The position numbers and the translations under genes are program-made. From Bacillota bacterium (GTDB lineage Bacteria; Bacillota; Clostridia; Acetivibrionales; DTU013), in the NCBI GenBank assembly GCA_023412915.1, contig JAEZRE010000004.1:1-64000 (forward strand): a DNA stretch of 64,000 bases. The letters run 5' to 3'. The notes below the pieces were generated by a model. It was not told where the DNA came from. It saw nothing but the letters and a program-made list of their open reading frames with translations, and searched no databases. Positions 53,508 through 61,498 of the stretch are shown in pieces; within the stretch, counting starts at the first letter, position 1, and each line of letters starts with the position of its first letter.

Positions 53508-53939
53508 GTGCCCAAAATGTCGAATGCGAATACCGGCGCCGCCGCAAATGAAAAGATGAGTCTGTTTTCCCTGCTGAAGGGATTACTGGTTTCATATGTC
53601 ATTACCATACCGGCGTTCATGCTGTTTGCACTGATACTTGCCAATACTGATTTTCCACAGCGTCTGACGACCCCGGCCGTGGTGGTCACTACGATCGTCA
53701 GCGTACTTACGGCAGGCGCCATCTCAACAAAGGGAATTCGTAACAGAGGATGGCTCAACGGAAGCATTGTCGGCCTTGTATACATGATCTTTCTTTATGT
53801 TTTGAGCAGTCTTGTTTACAATGACTTCACCATCGACAAATATGTGGTGACAATGACTATCATAGGCATACTCGCGGGAGCAATCGGGGGCATTGTAGGC
53901 ATCAACGCCAAGGGCGCGGTAAAATACAAGAATGCCTGA
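53508..53939 (+). CDS. TIGR04086-like membrane protein
   Basis: 143 residues from the GTG at 53508 (CAGGAGTG upstream); the longer frame lacks a ribosome site. Four hydrophobic segments with the family-like sequence LLKGLLVSYVITIPAFMLFALILANTDFP and the ending GILAGAIGGIVGINAKG. Proteins of this group are commonly encoded between yajC and the SCIFF peptide gene in Clostridia. Function unknown. Confidence 0.85.
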   Translation: MPKMSNANTGAAANEKMSLFSLLKGLLVSYVITIPAFMLFALILANTDFPQRLTTPAVVVTTIVSVLTAGAISTKGIRNRGWLNGSIVGLVYMIFLYVLSSLVYNDFTIDKYVVTMTIIGILAGAIGGIVGINAKGAVKYKNA

Positions 53940-54000
53940 GGTATAGTAATATCAGTCATATATTGATTCAATTTTAAAGGATTTATATTAAAAAACGGCG

Positions 54001-54039
54001 GAGTACCTCTTTCATAATAGGGCAAGGTACTCTTTTTTT
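54001..54039 (+). terminator. Terminator before the cassette-like island
   Basis: GAGTACCT (54001-54008) pairs with AGGTACTC (54025-54032), followed by TTTTTTT. It ends the core operon, so the island must have its own transcription. Confidence 0.85.
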
Positions 54040-54100
54040 GTTTCACTTTATACTTCTTTCAATAGCAGTTTTAGAAAATAGTAGTAGTAATGTAGAATAA

Positions 54101-54111
54101 TGTGCTAATAT
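54101..54111 (+). promoter_or_regulatory. Possible extended -10 promoter before the island
   Basis: TGTGCTAATAT contains an extended -10 (TGCTAATAT) with no clear -35. The same 11 bases recur near 63978, at the end of the window. It could drive the first island gene 125 bp downstream. Confidence 0.3.
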
Positions 54112-54159
54112 GATATTGAAATTAACGAGTCATGCTATTTTAACTTATACCGGGAATTT

Positions 54160-54236
54160 TCAGCCATTGAGGAACTCTGACGGTTGGCAGTTGATCACGC
54201 TGCACCTTGTTTGCTGTAAGGTTTATTAGGTGATTT
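54160..54236 (+). repeat. Degenerate copy of the island repeat before its first gene
   Basis: AACTCTGACGGTTGGCAG (54173-54190) matches AACTCTGACGTTGTAG in the repeat at 57004. GCTGTAAGGTTTAT further on resembles the repeat's terminal GCTGAGACGTTAT. It looks like a decayed first repeat at the left edge of the array. Confidence 0.45.
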
Positions 54237-54671
54237 ATGAGTAAGTTTGATAACAGTTACTTAATAAAACTGATATTAGAAGAATATCAGAAAGTTTTCT
54301 TAGAGATAGGAAACCATGAGATTGAAAAAAACGGGACACGATATGGAATTCCTCCTAAAAGTATAGTTGTTAAATATCACGATGTTTTTAACACTGATGA
54401 ATTTAAAATTGGGAGTATATTATCAGTGTGGCGTGTTTTTTATGATCGGATTGATTATTTATGTGATTTGGATACTGAGCCGATTAAGGATCCGAAGGAC
54501 GGAATGTACTTTAATGAAGGGCTTGGGTACTTTTCTTTTAATGAAATGAATAATGAGATTCAATTTGAATGGTATGTTGGCCCAAGGTATGGTAGAGGAT
54601 TTGTATACAAGATTATTGATATTGAAGGGAAAATAGAAGTCATCCAAGATAGACTTATATGGGTTTCATAA
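54237..54671 (+). CDS. Unknown protein, first island gene
   Basis: 144 residues, AT-rich. No signal peptide or transmembrane helix; charged and aromatic-rich, with a closing segment YVGPRYGRGFVYKIIDIEGKIEVIQDRLIWVS. I do not recognise the family. Its size and small acidic fold resemble immunity-type proteins of contact-dependent toxin systems, but no toxin gene is near, so this is a weak guess. AGGTGATTT precedes the ATG. The codon use and low GC contrast with the core genes around the island. Confidence 0.65.
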   Translation: MSKFDNSYLIKLILEEYQKVFLEIGNHEIEKNGTRYGIPPKSIVVKYHDVFNTDEFKIGSILSVWRVFYDRIDYLCDLDTEPIKDPKDGMYFNEGLGYFSFNEMNNEIQFEWYVGPRYGRGFVYKIIDIEGKIEVIQDRLIWVS

Positions 54672-54719
54672 TACGCATGAAAAGTTTAGGCGGGTGTTAA
54701 CGAAGATACTCAAAGATAC

Positions 54720-54857
54720 ATGGTCTCAACGAATGCTGAAGGACATGCAGCATCATATCATTACGAAGTCAGTTTGACAACTGGAGATATTTATAATGAG
54801 GAGAACAAAGTTATTGATAGTATAGAAAGTATGTTGGGGGCCGGGGATGGCAATTGA
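54720..54857 (+). pseudogene. Small open frame or gene remnant between island genes
   Basis: The frame MVSTNAEGHAASYHYEVSLT... (45 codons from the ATG at 54720) continues open upstream to 54691 without a start and ends inside the repeat. It has no ribosome site. It may be the 3' end of a lost cassette gene. Confidence 0.35.
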
Positions 54858-54958
54858 ACGCTCCCAGAATGTTGGTCCCGGCAGCATGCCACACACCGCC
54901 AGGGAGAAGGCCTAGCGCGGTCGCAGCTCATCGGCGTCACGACTTCTGCCGCTATATG
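54841..54958 (+). repeat. Island repeat A
   Basis: This copy keeps the 3' half of the family: GTCCCGGCAGCATGCCACAC, ACCGCCAGGGAGAAGG, CTAGCGCGG, CTCATCGGCGTC and the ending CTATATGAAAG. It lacks the CGATTCGCAGGGTG segment, and I cannot find the left end ATAACAAAG, so it is shortened. Confidence 0.8.
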
Positions 54959-55035
54959 AAAGACTGGGTAAAGTTCGCGCCGTTGTGATACGGAGTGTAT
55001 AAGTAGAAGCACTAATACTTAAAGAAGAGGTCATT

Positions 55036-55722
55036 ATGAAAAAAATAGCCATTTTATTTGTTTCGTTAATAACATTTTTAGCCTGTGGCTGTGAAAGTAA
55101 TTTCTCATCGGAGGGAAATTCGAATTTATCCGATATAATTAAAACAGAACCTGTAATAAAAGCTGATACGACTAACCTTACTGAGGAAGAATCCAGCAAT
55201 TCTTCATTAGTAGTAATTCTAAATCCATATTTTATTGACGATGATTCTATAAGTCTAAACGGAAGCTTTTTATTTGATGATGACATTGAAAAAGAAGTTG
55301 CTTTACGTATAAATCAGATTACTACATTAAAAGAAGGTCGGTTATTCGAGTTGAAGATAGATCCAATAGAAGGAATTCCAGATGATCGGCTAAACTTAGG
55401 ATACTTCTATGAACAGAAAGACAAAATTATTAGAATACTCCCAACTGAAGAAAATTTAAAAGGTTTGAAAAATGATAACGTAATTCCACCTGATAGTGTT
55501 ATTGTTTGCCAAGGTGATGAAATAAAGGATAAATTAAGTCAAGCGGAAAAAGGTTGGCACCAATATATTGAAATAAATGCGGATAAGTGTGAATTCCATT
55601 CGTATAACAATCAAGTTGACACTGGATATTATGAATCATTTACATGGGAGAAAAATAAAGGTCTGGTGTATTACCAAAGTGGTTATGGCGCAGGACGAGA
55701 TTCTATAGAACTGCAAAGATAG
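55036..55722 (+). CDS. Putative lipoprotein, second island gene
   Basis: 228 residues with AAGAGG before the ATG. Lipoprotein signal MKKIAILFVSLITFLACGC (lipobox LACG, Cys near 17-19), a Ser/Asn/Asp-rich linker, then an acidic domain without motifs I know. Low GC. It is a single gene between repeats A and B. Function unknown. Confidence 0.75.
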   Translation: MKKIAILFVSLITFLACGCESNFSSEGNSNLSDIIKTEPVIKADTTNLTEEESSNSSLVVILNPYFIDDDSISLNGSFLFDDDIEKEVALRINQITTLKEGRLFELKIDPIEGIPDDRLNLGYFYEQKDKIIRILPTEENLKGLKNDNVIPPDSVIVCQGDEIKDKLSQAEKGWHQYIEINADKCEFHSYNNQVDTGYYESFTWEKNKGLVYYQSGYGAGRDSIELQR

Positions 55723-55734
55723 ATAAAATTTGAG

Positions 55735-55958
55735 GAGCGACCATCTGTGGTCGCTTCTGAATCAGCAGGGCGCAATCCTCCTTCGCATAACAAAGTAGTT
55801 AGAGCATGGGCATGGCAGCACGGAGCAAACATATCTTCTTCCATTCGACTGTAGATCGAGCAGTGCCACACCGATTCGCAGGGTGACAAACACCGCCAGG
55901 AAAAAGGGCTAGCGCGGGTTACAACTCATCGGCGTCGCGACTGCTGAGACATTATATG
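55735..55958 (+). repeat. Island repeat B (full-length)
   Basis: Begins with a hairpin GAGCGACCATCTGTGGTCGCTTC, then CTTCGC-ATAACAAAGTAGTTAG (ATAAC at 55787), GCCACACCGATTCGCAGGGTG (55865), ACCGCCAGG, GGGCTAGCGCGGG, CTCATCGGCGTCGCGA and the end CTGCTGAGACATTATATG (to 55958). It is much richer in GC than the genes on either side. Confidence 0.85.
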
Positions 55959-56110
55959 AAAGGTGCCGGGGTTTAGGTGCGCACGTCCATGTGCGCGTAA
56001 ACACCTTTAAGGTAAGGCTTGGAAGTGTGTATTGCATATAAAAAACGGAACTTAAGGCGAGATAAAAAGAAATAAATTTGGAATATGTTATATTGAGAGA
56101 AGGTCTTAGT

Positions 56111-56929
56111 ATGGATGCTAATTGTGAGTGCTTATATCACTATACGAATGTAAGTTCGCTAGCATTGATACTTAAAAATCAAAATATGAAGTTTAATCCA
56201 TTGACTGTACTTGATGATAGCGAAGAAGAAAAGATACAGGATACGCAAAAGTATGGGAAGTATTGTTATGTTAGTTCTTGGACAGAAGATGAGAATGAAA
56301 GTATTCCAATGTGGAATATGTACACAAACATATCTGAAGGTGTAAGAATTAAACTACCGAAATACCCTTTTCAAGAGTATCTATTAAATACAGAATCATT
56401 CGATAAAGTGAATGAGAAATTCGATATCTTAGGAAATGGTTTTAATATTATTATTCCTCCAAAAGATTATGTATATCAAAATTATTTTTTATCAATCCCT
56501 ATTCAAAATAAAATTCTTAAAAAAGTCATTTATACTAATGATACAAGTCTACTTTATCCTAGAATCAAAGAAATTTCGAATGGTAAAACAGTTATTTCAT
56601 CCAATAAACTAGGAATATATAAAAATGATTATTGGAGCTTTCAAAAAGAATGGCGGTATAAATTAGATTTTTTTCCATTTGGCCAAATGGAAATGATTAA
56701 AGAAAGTAATAATGGTAATAAAGAATTATTACTAAAACTTGAAAGAGCTATTGATCTGCCGTTCAATTATTATTTTTTAAAATTAGATAGAGAAAAATTT
56801 GAACATATGGAAATAACATTAAGTCCAAAAATAAATGAAGGAAATAGAACTATTGTCAAGATATTAATGGATAAGTACAATCCAAATGCAAAGATCTTTG
56901 AAAGTGAACTAACTGGTAAAATAAGGTAG
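56111..56929 (+). CDS. DUF2971-like protein, third island gene
   Basis: 272 residues from the ATG at 56111 (GAAGGT, 6 bp spacing); an upstream TTG lacks a ribosome site. The start LYHYTNVSSLALILKNQNMKFNPLTVLDDSEE matches the DUF2971 pattern (LYHYTS...L..IL....I.FS....ND..E), and VSSWTEDENESIPMWNMY matches its second conserved block (CFS....N..MW..Y). Families of this kind are frequent in variable islands. Function unknown. Very AT-rich (AAT/AAA codons dominate). Confidence 0.75.
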   Translation: MDANCECLYHYTNVSSLALILKNQNMKFNPLTVLDDSEEEKIQDTQKYGKYCYVSSWTEDENESIPMWNMYTNISEGVRIKLPKYPFQEYLLNTESFDKVNEKFDILGNGFNIIIPPKDYVYQNYFLSIPIQNKILKKVIYTNDTSLLYPRIKEISNGKTVISSNKLGIYKNDYWSFQKEWRYKLDFFPFGQMEMIKESNNGNKELLLKLERAIDLPFNYYFLKLDREKFEHMEITLSPKINEGNRTIVKILMDKYNPNAKIFESELTGKIR

Positions 56930-56984
56930 ATAATTACTATTTTTAAAGTGGCTATTTAAGGGGATTTCATAGTATATATTTTTA

Positions 56985-57204
56985 AGGGTTGTCGTTCCAT
57001 GGCAACTCTGACGTTGTAGCCCGCTGCCCTTCAGATAACAAAGTAGTCAGCGTAAAGGTGTGTAAAGTCTGAGTCACTGATTTGGATCCCGAAATGATAG
57101 TCCCGGCAACACGCCACACCGATTCGCTAGGTGGGCTAGCACCGCCGGAGAGAAGGACTCCGGGGTCCTGAGCATCGGCATCGTAACTGCTGAGACGTTA
57201 TGTG
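56985..57204 (+). repeat. Island repeat C (full-length)
   Basis: Begins near AACTCTGACGTTGTAG, then CTTCAG-ATAACAAAGTAGTCAG (ATAAC at 57035), GTCCCGGCAACACGCCACACC (57101), GATTCGCTAGGTG, ACCGCCGGAGAGAAGG, CATCGGCATCGTAA and the end CTGCTGAGACGTTATGTG (to 57204). The ends pair: ATAAC-N7-TCAGC against GCTGA-N3-GTTAT. Confidence 0.87.
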
Positions 57205-57247
57205 TAATACTCCAATATACTCTAATACAAAATGAGGAGGGAAAAGT

Positions 57248-58069
57248 GTGAAAAACATTGATGAGCTTAAGAAAATCGCAGTATTAATCGATGCGGATAA
57301 TGCGCAGCTTACAAAGTTGAAACCAATTCTGGCCGAAATCTCGACACATGGTCACATTATCGTAAAAAGGGCGTATGGAGATTGGTCCAGCCAGGTATTG
57401 AAGAATTGGAAAAGTGAATTAAATGAATTAGCAATTCAACCAATCCAGCAATTTGCATACACAACCGGGAAGAATGCCACCGATGCAGCTATGATTATTG
57501 ATGCAATGGACTTGCTTTACACAGCTAAGTACGATGCGTTTGTTTTAGTCTCAAGCGATAGTGATTTTACAATGCTTGCATCAAGATTACGAACGTCTGA
57601 AATATACGTTTTTGGTGTTGGTGAACAAAAAACTCCAAAATCATTTAGAAATGCCTGCGATGATTTTATGTTTACTGAATATCTTGGTGCCACGCAGCCT
57701 GCTGAACCGGGAACCTCTAAAATTACAACCTCTGAGGAACATGAAATCACAAAAATAGAAACTGCTCCAAAAGGAACAAATACAACTGATACTCCCGCAA
57801 CAGAATCTGTGCGTAATGGAAATATTGAAGCCATTAGTTCTCTTCTTGATCTTGCTTATGATAAGTATGCGGACGAAGGAGGCTGGGTAAATGTTAGCTA
57901 TGCCGGTGATTTTATTAAAAGATCAATGCCGGACTTTGATTCGAGATCTTTCGGGTTTTCAAAATTGACAGGATTGATTGCAAGCCTTCCCAAGAAATAT
58001 GAAATGAAAAAATACAAAGGAAAAGGTACTACCAATATTATTGCTTATAAAAAGAAAAGGTCTGCGTAA
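57248..58069 (+). CDS. NYN-domain nuclease with OST-HTH/LOTUS domain, fourth island gene
   Basis: 273 residues from a GTG (GAGGAGG upstream). N-terminal NYN domain (about 8-150) with the PIN-like acidic residues in AVLIDADNAQ, GKNATDAAMIIDAMDLLY and VLVSSDSDFTMLASRLR. A Thr/Glu-rich linker, then an OST-HTH/LOTUS domain (about 190-270; WVNVSYAGDFIKRSMPDFDSRSFGFSKLTGLI). This NYN-LOTUS arrangement is a known LabA/DUF88-like family expected to cut or bind RNA. It is a single-gene unit between repeats C and D. Confidence 0.9.
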   Translation: MKNIDELKKIAVLIDADNAQLTKLKPILAEISTHGHIIVKRAYGDWSSQVLKNWKSELNELAIQPIQQFAYTTGKNATDAAMIIDAMDLLYTAKYDAFVLVSSDSDFTMLASRLRTSEIYVFGVGEQKTPKSFRNACDDFMFTEYLGATQPAEPGTSKITTSEEHEITKIETAPKGTNTTDTPATESVRNGNIEAISSLLDLAYDKYADEGGWVNVSYAGDFIKRSMPDFDSRSFGFSKLTGLIASLPKKYEMKKYKGKGTTNIIAYKKKRSA

Positions 58070-58080
58070 AGTGTCGTACC

Positions 58081-58125
58081 GCACATAACAGGGCTTTTGC
58101 GCTTAGCGGTGCTCCGACGGGGCTA
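58081..58125 (+). repeat. Island repeat D (degenerate or truncated)
   Basis: CGCACATAACAGGGC starts like the left end of the repeats (CATAAC at 58084), and the GC-rich stretch GCTTAGCGGTGCTCCGACGGGGCT follows. The family's 3' half is absent. Confidence 0.45.
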
Positions 58126-58147
58126 AAAAGAACTTAATGAGGTAATT

Positions 58148-58771
58148 ATGAAAATACCGACATTAGGCGTTGCAAACGAGTTTTTAGAAGAGGCACAGAA
58201 ATTAAATCCTGGACCATGGGTAGAGCATTCAATAAACGTAGCAAAGGCTGCTAAGATGATAGCAATCCTGGATAAGGACATAGATCCTGATGCAGCTTAT
58301 ATCTTTGGACTATTGCATGATATCGGGAGACGGGCAGGAGTATATTATGTCAGGCATGCTCTCGATGGATATAATTTTCTTATGAAGAAAGGCTATGATG
58401 ATGCGGCAAGGATCTGTATGACTCATGCCCATTCATCAAAAGGTGAATGGGATTGTACAGAAGAAGAAATGGAGTTCGTAAAGTACTTTTTAGATGGCAT
58501 TGAATTTGATGAATACGATATGTTAATTCAGTTATGTGATGCGTTATCGCTTCCACACGGATATTGCCTGATCGAAAAAAGAATAGTTGAAGGAGTTCTA
58601 AGGCTAAATGTTATGAACGAATTCATTCTGGTAATGTGGAGAGGAGTTTTTGACGCAAAAAAGTTTTTTGAGAGTAAGCTAGGATGCTCTATATATACAA
58701 TTCTCCCAGGTGTTTTAGAAAATACCTTTGGAATGAGTAATAAAGAATTGATAAGGCGTTTGTCAAAGTAG
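58148..58771 (+). CDS. HD-domain phosphohydrolase, fifth island gene
   Basis: 207 residues, GAGGTAATT before the ATG. HD metal ligands: His in PWVEHSINVAKAAKMI, the HD pair in YIFGLLHDIGRRAG, His in CMTHAHSSKGE, and Asp in LIQLCDALS. Such proteins remove phosphate from nucleotides or similar small molecules; the substrate is not evident. Last gene of the island before the scfA promoter region. Confidence 0.87.
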   Translation: MKIPTLGVANEFLEEAQKLNPGPWVEHSINVAKAAKMIAILDKDIDPDAAYIFGLLHDIGRRAGVYYVRHALDGYNFLMKKGYDDAARICMTHAHSSKGEWDCTEEEMEFVKYFLDGIEFDEYDMLIQLCDALSLPHGYCLIEKRIVEGVLRLNVMNEFILVMWRGVFDAKKFFESKLGCSIYTILPGVLENTFGMSNKELIRRLSK

Positions 58772-58955
58772 GCATTGACCGGAATATGGCATTTTTAGTA
58801 GACAACAAGTATATTCTAAAAATATCGTAATCAGTACTGGTCGAGTATATATACCTTAAGTAAAAAATGCCTTTTCATTATTATCTCAATATGCTATAAT
58901 ATCAACGCAAACGACTTGTAAAAGTTGGTTAACGAAGCACTTGGGAGGGATACAT

Positions 58956-59096
58956 ATGAAGCATATAAAGACCATCAATAACGCTCAGCTGAAAAAGGAT
59001 CTCAAGAATTCCGGCTGCGGCGAATGCCAGACCTCATGCCAGTCGGCATGTAAGACGAGCTGCACGGTAGCAAACCAGAAATGCGAAAAGAGATAA
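58956..59096 (+). CDS. scfA: SCIFF ribosomal peptide precursor (six cysteines)
   Basis: 46 residues with GGGAGG before the ATG, too short for most gene finders. It begins MKHIKTINNAQLKKDLK and has six Cys at positions 21, 24, 28, 32, 36 and 43. This is the 'six cysteines in forty-five' family. The partner radical-SAM enzyme 80 bp downstream joins a Cys to a Thr by a thioether in studied examples; Cys32 and Thr37 are both conserved here. Confidence 0.96.
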   Translation: MKHIKTINNAQLKKDLKNSGCGECQTSCQSACKTSCTVANQKCEKR

Positions 59097-59123
59097 ATCG
59101 ATCACAAAAAGCTTGAAACCATA

Positions 59124-59152
59124 ACAGCGGGGGGCTTGTGCTCCTCGCTGTT
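59124..59152 (+). terminator. Hairpin between scfA and scfB
   Basis: AACAGCGGGGGG pairs with CTCCTCGCTGTT around CTTGTG, followed by TATG. A partial terminator would give more peptide precursor than maturase. Confidence 0.6.
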
Positions 59153-59176
59153 TATGTATAGGGACGGGGGATAAAA

Positions 59177-60574
59177 ATGATCCATAGGTTCAAAATGCAC
59201 GGTGAAAATATAGTTTTGGATGTAAACAGCGGAGCTGTTCATATATTGGACGAGCTGTCATACGAACTGCTTGGGGTAATGGCTGACGAGTCGGGAGAAT
59301 TGACTGAAAAAGCGGAGGCAGCCATAGTCGATGAACTGTCGTATAAATATAATAAGGAAGAAATAACTGAGGCGCTGGCTGAAATAAATGAATTGACAAA
59401 GAGCGGTCAGCTTTTTTCAAGGGACGATCTCGAAGACTATATCGGGGATTTTTTGGAGGAGAGGAATAAAAAGCCCGTTGTAAAGGCTTTATGCCTGCAT
59501 ATCGCTCACGACTGCAACTTAAGGTGCAGGTATTGCTTCGCGTCAACGGGTGACTTCGGCACCAAAAGGACCCTTATGCCTGCTGAGACCGGGAAAAATG
59601 CGATTGATTTCCTGATCGAAAACTCGGGCTCGAGGCGCAATCTCGAGGTCGACTTCTTCGGCGGTGAGCCGCTCATGAATTTTGACGCCGTAAAGGAAAT
59701 AGTTCTGTATGCTCTGGACAGGCAGAAGGAAACGGGAAAGAATTTCCGTTTCACTATTACGACCAATGCTGTGCTGCTCAACGAGGATCACCGGAAGTTC
59801 ATAAACGAGTATATGGGCAATGTCGTGCTGAGCATAGACGGCAGACCCGAGGTAAATGACAGGATGCGCTTCCGCGTCGACGGCAGGGGCACTTATCATG
59901 ATATAATGCCAAAGATAAAGGAAATGGCCGAATCGAGAGGACAGGACAATTATTACGTCAGGGGTACGTTCACACGCGAAAACCTGGATTTCTCCAAGGA
60001 CGTGCTGCACCTTGCGGACGAGGGCTTCAGGCAGATATCGATAGAACCTGTCGTTGCGGCAAAGGATACGGGCTACGATATAAGACACGAAGATCTGCCC
60101 GGGCTTTTCAGCGAATATGAAGCTCTTGCGCGCGAGTATGTTGAAAGGCGCAAAGGCGACGACTGGTTTAACTTTTTCCACTTTATGCTCGATCTTGATC
60201 ACGGTCCCTGTGCGATCAAGAGGATGAAGGGCTGCGGCTCCGGCCATGAATATATGGCAGTCACTCCGGAGGGGGATCTGTATCCCTGCCACCAGTTCGT
60301 CGGTATGGAAGATTTTAAAATGGGCAATGTTAATTTGAAGACCGAGATCAACAGCTCGGTAAGGGATATGTTCGTCAAGGAGAACATCTATACAAAGTCC
60401 GACTGCAAAAAGTGCTGGGCGAGGTTCTTCTGCAGCGGAGGCTGCGCGGCGAATGCCTGGCAGTTCAACAACCGTCTGGACAAGCCCTACGATATAGGCT
60501 GCGAGCTCGAGAGAAAGCGCGTGGAATGTGCGCTGTGGGTAAAGGCTGCGGAAGCGCAGGAGGACAACGGCTGA
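59177..60574 (+). CDS. scfB: SCIFF maturase, radical-SAM with SPASM domain
   Basis: 465 residues. The N-terminal region (about 1-95) resembles a RiPP recognition element. The radical-SAM cluster motif CNLRCRYC is at about residues 114-121, followed by FFGGEPLM. The C-terminal SPASM region has Cys in CAIKRMKGCGSG, LYPCHQF and CKKCWARFFCSGGCAANA. It forms the thioether crosslink in ScfA. The scfA-scfB pair is almost universal in Clostridia. Confidence 0.96.
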   Translation: MIHRFKMHGENIVLDVNSGAVHILDELSYELLGVMADESGELTEKAEAAIVDELSYKYNKEEITEALAEINELTKSGQLFSRDDLEDYIGDFLEERNKKPVVKALCLHIAHDCNLRCRYCFASTGDFGTKRTLMPAETGKNAIDFLIENSGSRRNLEVDFFGGEPLMNFDAVKEIVLYALDRQKETGKNFRFTITTNAVLLNEDHRKFINEYMGNVVLSIDGRPEVNDRMRFRVDGRGTYHDIMPKIKEMAESRGQDNYYVRGTFTRENLDFSKDVLHLADEGFRQISIEPVVAAKDTGYDIRHEDLPGLFSEYEALAREYVERRKGDDWFNFFHFMLDLDHGPCAIKRMKGCGSGHEYMAVTPEGDLYPCHQFVGMEDFKMGNVNLKTEINSSVRDMFVKENIYTKSDCKKCWARFFCSGGCAANAWQFNNRLDKPYDIGCELERKRVECALWVKAAEAQEDNG

Positions 60575-60722
60575 TAACGTCAGTATCGGCGGTTATCGGT
60601 TTATGCCGGCAGATGATGGCTGAATAACAATTGGATAACAACTGGCACTTGCCGGCTAAAAGTAAAGAAAGCATAATGAAGGCTTAATACAGAAGAAGGA
60701 TAATATATAAAAATGAAAGAGG

Positions 60723-61391
60723 GTGGAGCTTATATTAACAGTCCACGATATCAAGAAAAATGAAGAGGTCAAGACCTTCCTGACAATTGCCGAGACTCAG
60801 ATGCGCGTGCTCGGCTTTACCGAGCATTCGTTCAGACACGTCGGTATAGTTTCGGGGACGGCGGGAAATATTATGGAGCATCTGGGTTACCCGGAACGCG
60901 AGGTGGAGCTTGCAAGGATTGCCGGATTTCTGCATGACATAGGGAACGCGGTGAACAGGAACGATCATGCGCATACCGGTGCTATCATGGCATACCAGCT
61001 CCTGACCAAGATGGGCATGGACTACAATGAGGCCGCAGATATTATGGCGGCAATAGGTAACCATGACGAACATACGGGGACGGCTGTAAGCAATATTTCG
61101 GCAGCCTTGATACTGGCCGATAAATCGGACGTCCACAGAAGCAGGGTTCGAAATACCGATTTTGCCACGTTCGATATCCATGACCGCGTAAACTATGCCG
61201 TTGAAAGATCCGTCATATCTGTCGACAAGGAAAAGAAAACGGCGGATTTGGTATTGAAGATCGATACCGCGATATGCCCGGTAATGGACTATTTCGAGAT
61301 TTTTCTCGTAAGAATGACAATGAACAGAAGGGCGGCGGCATTTTTAGGACTGCAGTTCCAGCTGTTCGTCAATGACTCAAGACTTATTTAA
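60723..61391 (+). CDS. HD-domain phosphohydrolase between scfB and secD
   Basis: 222 residues, read from the GTG at 60723; the ribosome site GAAAGAGG is almost adjacent, so the exact start is uncertain. HD motifs: HSFRHVGIVSGTAGNI, GFLHDIGNAVNRNDHAHTGA, IGNHDEHTGTA and LADKSDVHRSRVRN. Genes of this family are regularly found between scfB and secD in Clostridia. Substrate unknown. Confidence 0.88.
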   Translation: MELILTVHDIKKNEEVKTFLTIAETQMRVLGFTEHSFRHVGIVSGTAGNIMEHLGYPEREVELARIAGFLHDIGNAVNRNDHAHTGAIMAYQLLTKMGMDYNEAADIMAAIGNHDEHTGTAVSNISAALILADKSDVHRSRVRNTDFATFDIHDRVNYAVERSVISVDKEKKTADLVLKIDTAICPVMDYFEIFLVRMTMNRRAAAFLGLQFQLFVNDSRLI

Positions 61392-61498
61392 GTTGCTTAA
61401 AACATCCATTTCCCTAGGAGGTATTTTATATTGACTGGCTTGTACTATAGATATATAATAACTTCATGCGGTTACGAAAAAAAGGGGGATTTTTACAG

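Noticed and set aside
54841..57204. Island repeats as a CRISPR array
   Set aside because: Repeats are 120-220 bp, divergent, and separated by whole genes, not by uniform short spacers; no cas genes.
54841..57204. Island repeats as group II intron fragments
   Set aside because: I found no domain V-like GAGCCGTATG...CGTACGGTTC hairpin and no reverse transcriptase.
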